A stretch of 64,000 nucleotides of DNA from Arachis hypogaea (taxonomy: Eukaryota > Streptophyta > Magnoliopsida > Fabales > Fabaceae). The DNA is taken from contig NC_092048.1 of NCBI RefSeq assembly GCF_003086295.3, forward strand, positions 70,412,841-70,476,840. Direction: 5' to 3'. The notes under the pieces are model-generated. The model was not told where the DNA came from and ran no database searches. It saw nothing but the letters and a program-made list of their open reading frames with translations. Shown in pieces: positions 55,665-64,000 of the stretch; the stretch's first letter is position 1, and each line of letters begins with the position of its first letter. The position numbers and the translations under genes were made by a program.

Positions 55665-56311
55665 TCAGTCGAGTCTGTATTTTTTCTTAGTCCTTTCCTT
55701 CATATCACCCAAGTAGTGCTTGAGCCTTTGTCTATTTACAGTGAAGGTCTCCTGTGATTTTTCTTCCATGATTTCTATATGTCCATAAGGGGAAACCTTG
55801 GTGATAAGAAAAGGGCCAGACCACCTTGATCTTAATTTCCCAGGGAAAAGTTTCAATATGGAGTTGTAAAGTAGCACTTTCTGTCCTTCCTCAAAGCTTC
55901 TTGGTGCCATCTTGAGGTCGTGTTTTTCCTTTGCCTTTTCCTTGTACATTTTTGCATTTTCATAGGCTTGGAATCTGAATTCTTCCAATTATTACAGTTG
56001 TAAGAGCCTCCTTTCACCAGCTGCTTCACCATCAAAATTCAATAACTTGAGAGCCCAGAAAGCTTTGTGTTCAAGCTCTAATGGCAGGTGACAAGCCATA
56101 CCATACACCAGTTGATATGGAGACATCCCAATTGGTATTTTAAAGGCTGTCCTGTATACCCAAAGAGCATCATCCAGCTTCTTTGACTAGTCTTTTCTTG
56201 AAGCTCCCACCATCTTTTCCAGGATCCTTTTTAGCTCTCGATTGGATACTTCTGTCTGGCCACTTGTTTGCGGGTGATAGGGTTTGGCAACCCTGTGCTT
56301 AACCCCATATC
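55665..56311 (-). pseudogene. pol: Integrase C-terminal part of element K
   Basis: It begins in the block [20 protein letters not shown], which contains the catalytic Glu, continues with [20 protein letters not shown] and [11 protein letters not shown], and ends with a GPF-type module ([20 protein letters not shown]) and a basic tail. A TAG (near 56189) and a double stop TAATAA (near 55994) break it. The last 107 codons (55988-55665) are open. Confidence 0.85.
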
Positions 56312-59300
56312 TGTAACGACCCAATTTTTAGTACGCCTAGGACATACCAGAAACTGAGTGCTACCAATTTGTCATCCTAATTATTATCTATTATTTATTA
56401 TATGAGCCTGATTCGTTGTTAAAAGCGTAGTTAGTTAGTGAGGTACTTTTTTTTTAAAACGTTTGGATTAATAAATAGAATCATTCATAAGCAATTCACA
56501 AATAATAATAGATAAAACGCTTATAAACAACCACACATAAATACATCTCAAGCAGATGATAGCATTCCGTGATCCAGCTTTATTAGAGTATAGACTTTTA
56601 GATAGAACACCCCTAGATATAGCTAGATAATAACTATATACATATACATACATACAACATCCCAGGTCCTGACCTGTTCAAGAGGTCCCTAAGCTGGCAC
56701 CTAGGCTAGCCTAGACTCTATACTCACCTAGTCCCTCTAAACTACTAAAGCGAGGGAAAGTATGTTCTAAGTCTTCAAAACTCAAGTCAGGTGGAACGTC
56801 ATCAAAAGGTGGAACATCATCTTCTACTCCTCTGCACGATCAGATATTGCCATATGATATCAATCCAGTACCTCATCAAGTAGCCATATAACAAGAGTCT
56901 CGTACATAGAATTTAGGTTAAAGTTCGCGTACAAACGGGGTGCAGATATTGGCTGGTTTCACCGTATATACATATGAACAGAGAACGGGATTCACCCAAG
57001 ACTCAGAAGACTACCTAGAGCGGAATCCTCTTTGTGAACGGTAATAAGCGAACTACGGAAGTGTACCCAAGCTTCCATCTGAAGGGGGAAGGGAGAGAGA
57101 AGGGGTAAGAACTTGGGAGTTCTTAGTAGGGTCGGGGTTATTAGTTAAGTTCATTAATTCCGTGTTGTTTAGCAGACAAATAGCAGAATACAAGAAGCAG
57201 TAAATAGAAGATACATATAAATAGAGGAAATAGAGAAAATAGAAAACAGAACACAAACAGAAAAATACAAGAAAATACAACACAGACACAGAGAATAAAA
57301 TACAAACAAGGAAAGCATACATTCATACAACAATCATAACAGAGGAAAATGCACAGCCAAGTATGATGCATGTCTAGCCATAGTGCAGGTAATGAGCTCA
57401 TTTGTCGGTTACATACCCACTCCTGACGTTACCCAGCAACCTCTGTCTGGATAAGGCTTTCCTGTTGGCAATATCCACTGCAAGCAACCTTTGTCTTGCA
57501 GGGCGGCACTTATTAGCCGATATACGCCTAACAGACTCACTATAAGCAACCTCTGTCTTACAGGAGCAACAACATACTCACTGTAAGCAACCTCTGTCTT
57601 ACAGGAACAACAACACACTCACTGTAAGCAACCTCTGTCTTACAGGAGCACACTCATCTCGATACCTCTATAAGCAACCTCTGTCTTACAGCAAAGCATT
57701 ATAGCAAGGTATCCCAGGAAAGCGTTCTCAGTGGTCGTACCACCATCTATCTGACTGCCTCTCTGCAGCAGATTCTTACATAATCATTCTCATTATCATC
57801 ATTCATTAACATTCTCATTATTCATCATCACTTTCACATTCTTATGCAGTACTTCTTTCTTTCTCTGTTCAATCATGCTATACAAACTCTACAGCTTTTA
57901 CTTTTACAACATCTTAATTCAAACCATTTCTCTTTATCACATTACTCTTTTCTCTTTGTCTTTTTACTTTGCTCTGATTACTCTTTTCTCTGTATCCTTT
58001 TATTCTGCTCTGGTTACTCTGTTCTCTATGTTTCTTTACTCTGCTCTGATTTCTCTATTTAACGTATGTATTTATAGCTTATGTAAATTTCGGTATGAAT
58101 AGTTAGTCTGTCCCAAGTATAGGTTCATTAAGTCTATACTGAAACAGTTTAACTTTTCATATAATACCTAACCCTAGTCGCAACTCAAGGACTAACTACG
58201 TTGCCCTAGTTCGTTCACTAATTTCTATCTATTTTTCTGTCATTAAAACCTTACAGACTTTTTATTCGATTTTTATCTTTTCTTCAACTTTTTATCTTTT
58301 ATTTATCTTTGCCTCACTAATATGTTTTTACCACTCCCTAAGTGTTTTATGAAAGTAATTATGAGATTCTGTGCTTAAAGTCGTCTTTCTAAAGCTTTTA
58401 CAGAAAACTGCCTTTTCTGCATTATTTTATTAATTTTATTAAAATATTATTTTTAATTAAATATTATTATTTAATATTTTATTATTTTTTAATTATTTTA
58501 TCATTAAATTTTTGAAAATTAACTTAATTTTACTTTTAACCTTTAAAATTCACTTTTTACCACCCGTAACTTTTAATATTTATACTTTTACCACCCTAAC
58601 TTTCATAAATTACCAAATAACCCCTTAAACACCAAAAATTTTACTTCCTTGCCCTTTTAAGGATCTAAAGCCTGTTCTTCATCACACTCAAAGTGTTCTT
58701 CATGTTCTTCATAAATTCTTCAGATTCCTTCTCTGTTTTTACCCGTTTTTCAGTCTTTTCAGCAACCGATTTTTACTATAATTCATAATAAATTAGCAGC
58801 CACTAAAACTCCATATTTTCTACATGATTTCAACACAAATTGAACCTCAATTTAAGCTTAGGGTTTCGTTTTTCCAGCTTCCCAAGAACATGAACTTTAA
58901 AGCTTGAATTTCATCAAATTTCATCAAAATTTCACCAAATTTTCACCAAGAATCAATCATATATGCAACCAATTTTTAGCACAGCAAATTTATACAACAT
59001 TCACACAAATCAAACACAAATAATCAAGATTAATTTCGTGACACCCTACCTGGTTTTGCTGCTCCTAATTCGGTTAGACTTTCAGGTGGTCTTTAAGAAC
59101 TTTTTCCTCCTAAATCACATCAAGAACAACTTTAAATCCAAAAACTCTCAACTAACCAAATCTCACTCAGCATGTTAGGAAGTGATTTCTAAGCTTAGAC
59201 TTGTTGTAAATTCACGTTTCTTGGCTCTCAAGTCAAGTTAAGCATGATTGCTAAGGAAAAAATCAAGAAAACACATGTTTTGCATGATTTTCCTTGAAAA

Positions 59301-60166
59301 CCGAATTGAAATGGGAGGGAGACAGCCATCTCACCTTATTTCCATCATTGATAAGTTATATGGTTATGTAGAGAAAGAAGAGAGGATCATTTTGGTGAAA
59401 TCAGAGTTTTGATTTGAGTTTTAGTTCAGAAGAAATCAAGCTTTGAAGATTAAGTGTTCATGAAAGTTCTCTCTTTTCTCTCTTGTTATTTTTGGCCAAA
59501 ATGATAAAATGAGACAGCCTTGAAGGTCTTGGGGTGTAAGGTGAGTTGTGATTGGTTGGCTTGGAGGTGGGTTAAAATAATATTAAAATATCTCAGGTGT
59601 ATAACTACTAAAACTAGATGTATCGGAACACTTGTAAAAACATCTCTAAAAATTATTTTCTGAGCTACTAGCATAAATGACACTAGTAACATATTTATTA
59701 TGAGAATAGAACATGTATGATGAGGCCTTAGCATTGCTAACATCATCAGAGAGTGCTAGTGCTAAGCTGCACCAGTAAAACCTAAACCCAGTTAAACCGA
59801 TTTCCTGTTTTTAACTAAAACAGACCAGGTAACCTTATAATATCATTCAAGAAGCCTCTAATACTAATATAATGATAATATCATCCTATTATCTCTCTTA
59901 TCTCATAAATCGGGTCCGGTTTGTCAAATTGAAACTATTTCCAAAAAACCGAATCAAAACTCCTAACCGATACGGTTCAAAAACTAGGTTCTTCGTGACT
60001 GCGTTATTGAGCTTGCCTCATAAAAGGTTCTATCTTAAAGATGACATAATGACAATGAGGATTGAGATACTTGATGATATATCAGAGGTGTTCCCTTTAC
60101 TGATCTTCCGAAGAAATTCGTGCCTGTAGAAAAGATCTCGCGTACTCGAAAATCAGGGTTGTTACA
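56312..60166 (-). repeat. Element L 3' LTR (3855 bp)
   Basis: It matches 60618-64000 over the whole visible length with scattered substitutions, a 36-bp unit-number difference in the hairpin array and a 10-bp duplication (TTGTTCTTCA) near 63020. The part 58430-58640 is extremely AT-rich. Short frames in it are not supported as genes. Confidence 0.92.
57433..57691 (-). repeat. Hairpin array with constant loop in the L 3' LTR
   Basis: Six copies of loop CAACCT(C/T)TGT (plus-strand reading) are flanked by pairing arms: CCAG/CTGG (57433), CTGCAAG/CTTGCAG (57478), CTATAAG/CTTACAG (57540), CTGTAAG/CTTACAG (57581 and 57622) and CTATAAG/CTTACAG (57668). Spacing is irregular (about 40-60 bp). The arms change together in several copies. 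Confidence 0.85.
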
Positions 60167-60204
60167 TTCTACCCTCCTAAAAGAAAATTTTGCCCTCAAA
60201 ATTT
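60167..60204 (-). promoter_or_regulatory. Hairpin plus polypurine tract of L
   Basis: The minus strand reads AAATTTTG-AGGG-CAAAATTT, a perfect 8-bp stem with a four-base loop, then TCTTTTAGGAGGGTAGAA and the LTR start TGTAAC. It has the same arrangement as in A, C, D and I although the element belongs to another lineage. Confidence 0.8.
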
Positions 60205-60603
60205 CAGCCGCCTACAGGAATCCATCTTCAAGCAGTCTATTTCCTTCAAGCCATCCTGACGAAGAGATCGGTTCATTCCTTACAGCATCTAAATCTCACA
60301 TAGTCATAGTCATGGAGATCATAATAGCTATGAAGATAGCTGTGGCTCACAACAATTCGTCGTTCGGAGCTCGATTAAACCGTGCCTATTCATAGTCATT
60401 GAGGTCTTATCCGCACCAAACAATCAACATTAAGGTGATCAGTCTTAATATCTCAAGTTAAGTACGAACATTCCCAAAATGAGCACTCATAGACATTCAT
60501 GCCAAATGTATCTTAAAGATACCCTATCGGCATGAGACACACAAGCAGAGTATGCAATAAAGCATAGTCAGTCCACTCCCCAGGCTCTACCGGGAACAAA
60601 CTA
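60167..60603 (-). other. Interior of element L
   Basis: Only about 450 bases with no supported ORF. It contains the hairpin AAATTTTG-AGGG-CAAAATTT (minus, 60204-60185) and the polypurine region (60182-60167). Between them and the primer site there is unremarkable sequence with no similarity to gag or pol that I can see. Confidence 0.7.
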
Positions 60604-60614
60604 CTCTGATACCA
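60604..60614 (-). other. Primer binding site of L (initiator tRNA-Met)
   Basis: The minus strand reads TGGTATCAGAG, complementary to the 3' end of plant initiator tRNA-Met (..CTCTGATACCA), three bases after the LTR end. Confidence 0.85.
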
Positions 60615-60617
60615 AAT

Positions 60618-63600
60618 TGTAACGACCCAATTTTTCAGTATGCTTAGGACATACCAGAAACTGAGTGCTACCAATTTGTCATCCTAATTATTATCTATTA
60701 TTTATTATATGAGCCTGATTCGTTGTTAAAAGCGTAGTTAGTTAGTGAGGTACTTTTTTTTTAAAACGTTTGGATTAATAAATAGAATCATTCATAAGCA
60801 ATTCACAAATAATAATAGATAAAACGGTTATAAAAAACCACACATAAATACATCTCAAGCAGTTGATAACATTCCGTGATCCAGCTTTTTTAGAGTATAG
60901 ACTTTTAGTTAGAACACCCCTAGATATAGCTAGATAATAACTATATACAAATACATACATACAACATCCCAGGTCCTGACCTGTTCAAGAGGTCCCTAAG
61001 CTGGCACCTAGGCTAGCCTAGACTCTATACTCACCTAGTCCCTCTAAACTACTAAAGCAAGGGAAAGTATGTTCTAAGTCTTCAAAAATCAAATCAGGTG
61101 GAACATCATCAAAAGGTGGAACATCATCTTCTACTCCTCTGCACGATCAGATATTGCCAGATGACATCACTCCAGTATCTCATCAAGTAGCCACATAACA
61201 AGAGTCTCGTACATAGGATTTAGGTTAAAGTTCGCGTATAAACGGGGTGCAGACGTTGGCTGGTCTCACCGTATATACATATGAATAGAGAACGGGATTC
61301 ACCCTAGACTCAGAAGACTACCTAGAGCGGAATCCTCTTTGTGAACGGTCATCAGCGAACTACGGAAGTGTACCCAAGCTTCAATCTGAAGGGGGAAGGG
61401 AGAGAGAAGGGGTAAGAACTTGGGAGTTCTTAGTAGGGTCGGGGTTATTAGTTAAGTTTATTAATTCCGTGCTGTTTAGCAGACAAATAGCAGAATACAA
61501 GAAGCAGTAAATAGAAGATACATATAAATAGAGGAAATAGAGAAAATAGAAAAAAGAACACAAACAGAAAAATACAAGAAAATACAACACAGACACAAAG
61601 AATAGAATACAAACAAGGAAAGCATACATTCATACAACAATCATAACAGAGGAAAATGCACAGCCAAGTATGATGCATGTCTAGCCCTAGTGCAGGTAAT
61701 GAGCTCATTTGTCGGTTACATACCCGCTCCCGACGTTACCCAGCAACCTCTGTCTGGATAAGGCTTTCCTGTTGGCAATATCCACTGCAAGCAACTTTTG
61801 TCTTGCAGGGTATCCACTGCAAGCAACCTTTGTCTTGCAGGGCGGCACTTATTAGCCGATATACGCCCAACAGACTCACTATAAGCAACCTCTGTCTTAT
61901 AGGAGTAACAACATTCTCACTGTAAGCAACCTCTGTCTTACAGGAGCAACAACACACTCACTGTAAGCAACCTCTGTCTTACAGGAGCACACTCATCTCG
62001 ATACCTCTATAAGCAACCTCTGTCTTACAGCAAAGCATTATAGCAAGGTATCCCAGGAAAGCGTTCTCAGTGGTCGTACCACCATCTATCTGACTGCCTC
62101 TCTGCAGCAGATTCTTACATAATCATTCTCATTATCATCATTCATTAACATTCTCATTATTCATCATCACTTTCACATTCTTATACAGTACTTCTTTCTT
62201 TCTCTGTTCAGTCATGCTATACAAACTCTACAGCTTTTACTTTCACAACATCTTAATTCAAACCATTTCTCTTTATCACATTACTCTTTTCTCTTTGTCT
62301 TTTTACTTTGCTCTGATTACTCTTTTTTCTGTATCCCTTTATTCTGCTCTGGTTACTCTGTTCTCTGTGTTTCTTTACTCTGCTCTGATTTTTCTGTTTA
62401 ACGTATGTATTTAAAGCTTATGTAAATTTCGGTATGAATAGTTAGTCTGTCCCAAGTATAGGTTCATTAAGTCTATACTAAAACAGTTTAACTTTTCATA
62501 TAATACCTAACCCTAGTCGCAACTCAAGGACTAACTATGTTGCCCTAGTTCGTTCACTAATTTCTGTCTGTTTTTCTGTCATTAAAACCTTGCAGACTTT
62601 TTCTTCGATTTTTATCTTTTCTTCAACTTTTTATCTTTTATTTATCTTTGCCTCACTAATATGTTTTTACCACTCCCTAAGTGTTTTATGAAAGTAATTA
62701 TGAGATTCTGTGCTTAAAGTCGTCTTTCTAAAGCTTTTACAGAAAACTGCCTTTTCTGCATTATTTTATTAATTTTATTAAATTATTATTTTTAATTAAA
62801 TATTATTATTTAATATTTTATTATTTTTTAATTATTTTATCATTAAATTTTTGAAAATTAACTTACTTTTACTTTTAACCTTTAAAATTCACTTTTTACC
62901 ACCCGTAACTTTTAATATTTCTACTTTTACCACCCTAACTTTCATAAATTACCAAATAACCCCTTAAACACCAAAAATTTTACTTCCTTGCCCTTTTAAG
63001 GATCTAAAGCCTGTTCTTCATTGTTCTTCATCACACTCAAAGTGTTCTTCATGTTCTTCATAAATTCTTCAGATTCCTTCTCTGTTTTTACCCGTTTTTC
63101 AGTCTTTTCAGCAACCGATTTTTACTATAATTCATAATAAATTAGTAGCCACTAAAACCCCATATTTTCTACATGATTTCAACACAAATTGAACCTCAAT
63201 TTAAGCTTAGGGTTTCGTTTTTCCAGCTTCCCAAGAACATGAACTTTAAAGCTTGAATTTCATCAAATTTCATCAAAATTTCACCAAATTTTCACCAAGA
63301 ATCAATCATATATGCAACCAATTTTTAGCACAGCCAATTTATACAACATTCACACAACTCAAACACAAATAATCAAGATTAATTTCGTGACACCCTACCT
63401 GGTTTTGCTGCTCCTAATTCGGTTAGACTTTCAGGTGGTCCTTAAACACTTTTTCCTCCTAAATCACGTCAAGAACAACTTTAAATCCAAAAACCCTCAA
63501 CTAACCAAATCTCACTCAGCATGTTAGGAAGTGATTTATAACCTTAGACTTGCTGTAAATTCACGTTTCTTGGCCCTCAAGTCAAGTTAAGCATGATTCC

Positions 63601-64000
63601 TAAGGAAAAACATCAAGAAAACACATGTTTTGCATGGTTTTCCTTGAAAACCGAATTGAAATGGGAGGGAGACAGCCATCTCACCTTATTTCCATCCTTG
63701 ATAAGTAACATGGTTATGTAGAGAAAGAAGAGAGGATCACTTTGGTGAAATCAGAGTTTTGATTTGAGTTTTAGTTCAGAAGAAATCAGGCTTTGAAGAT
63801 TAAGTGTTCATGAAAGTTCTCTCTTTTCTCTCTTGTTATTTTCGGCCAAAATGATGAAATGAGACAGCCTTGGAGGTCTTGGGGGTGTAAGGTGAGTTGT
63901 GATTGGTTGGCTTGGAGGTGGGTTAAAATAATATTAAAATATCTCAGGTATATAACTACTAAAACTAGATGTATCAGAACACTTGTTAAAACATCTCTAA
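60618..64000 (-). repeat. Element L 5' LTR, partial
   Basis: Begins TGTAACGACCC in plus reading and matches 56312 onward. From the 3' LTR length about 470 further bases should follow beyond the window. Confidence 0.92.
61741..62030 (-). repeat. Hairpin array in the L 5' LTR, seven copies
   Basis: Same array as at 57433-57691 with the CTGCAAG/CTTGCAG unit duplicated. The copy CTATAAG/CTTATAG (near 61879) is fully paired here, where the 3' LTR has a mismatch. Confidence 0.85.

Larger units (their letters stand above)
55438..56311 (-). mobile_element. Element K: pol 3' end and downstream spacer
   Basis: The minus strand gives the last third of integrase (56311-55665) and then the spacer with GTTGGGAGGCAA and repeated CTAAGTTTGGTGTT words. 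The spacer is the one that follows gag-protease in A and I, so K may represent their autonomous relative. It is cut on one side by L (56312) and on the other by the junction with J. Confidence 0.75.
56312..64000 (-). mobile_element. Element L: non-autonomous retrotransposon with giant LTRs and a 451-bp interior
   Basis: On the minus strand, the 5' LTR extends from beyond the window to 60618, the primer site (initiator tRNA-Met) is at 60614-60604, the interior runs only to 60167, and the 3' LTR is 60166-56312 (3855 bp). LTR ends are TGTAACAACCC..GGGTCGTTACA. The polypurine region TTTTAGGAGGGTAGAA lies directly before the 3' LTR. The interior has no ORF. The primer and polypurine type are those of the Del/Tekay side of Ty3/gypsy as I remember it, unlike every other element here. 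It is inserted in the pol of K. Confidence 0.88.

Noticed and set aside
57053..57401. Hydrophobic minus-strand frames in the L LTRs (also 61381-61708)
   Set aside because: Present in both LTR copies and low in complexity (repeats of CAGAAAATAGA-like words); no homology or start context supports a gene.
57433..57691. Possible CRISPR-like array of short repeats with spacers
   Set aside because: This is plant nuclear DNA inside an LTR, spacers are irregular and partly similar, and the repeat is a variable-stem hairpin.

Overview
The window looks like plant nuclear DNA from a retrotransposon-rich region. Almost every base that can be explained belongs to LTR retrotransposons of the Ty3/gypsy class. 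Seven primer-binding-site copies can be read; six complement the 3' end of plant tRNA-Asp (ending ..CCCCGGCAACGGCGCCA) and one complements initiator tRNA-Met. The many GGCGTTCAACGCC-type words, the Athila-like gag-pol proteins and the AAGTTTGGTGTTG words suggest a legume, probably Arachis (peanut or a wild relative). The genus is inferred from remembered motif style, not from a search. I see no intact host gene, no rRNA or tRNA gene, and no CRISPR array.

Layout. Nested block (1-34092): element A (plus strand, 1-10099) carries an intact gag-protease ORF and a third ORF (ORF3) but no reverse transcriptase, RNase H or integrase. A is inserted in the integrase of element B (minus, 10100-16603), which has a complete but mutated gag-pol up to that point. 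B sits in element C (plus, 16604-30188), which has two tandem decayed ORF3 copies and also hosts element D (plus, 20630-28225, complete, imperfect target duplication TTCAC/TTCTC). C sits in element E (minus, 30189-32352), and E sits in the leader of element F (minus, 32353-34092). The left halves of B, C, E and F must lie before base 1.

Middle (34093-41927): AT-rich unannotatable DNA, a decayed ORF3 remnant (G) split by a MITE-like insertion, more AT-rich DNA, a solo LTR (H, 38845-41070, flanks TTCTG/TTCTA), then AT-rich DNA with a CAA/AAT microsatellite. Right (41928-64000): element I (minus, sister of A, again gag-protease plus ORF3 without pol, 3' LTR truncated) is inserted in the gag of element J (plus, gag-pol, cut off inside integrase). 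J abuts the pol 3' end of element K (minus). K is interrupted by element L (minus, 56312 to beyond the window), which has about 3.86-kb LTRs around only 451 bp of internal DNA.

How the parts relate: B, J and K are remains of elements that once encoded pol. A, I, C and D look like non-autonomous relatives that keep priming sites and packaging or accessory ORFs and would depend on pol supplied in trans. The most interesting signals are non-coding. (1) A short perfect hairpin with a four-base loop, usually AGGA or GGGA, lies directly before the polypurine tract of every 3' end in the window; it recurs internally before ORF3 and in the middle of D, with unrelated stem sequences that still pair. 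(2) Element L's LTR carries an array of hairpins with a fixed 10-base loop and stems that change on both sides together. (3) Nearly every tRNA-Asp-primed family carries its own palindromic word array. (4) A TATA/CCAAT promoter-like segment lies upstream of ORF3 inside the elements.
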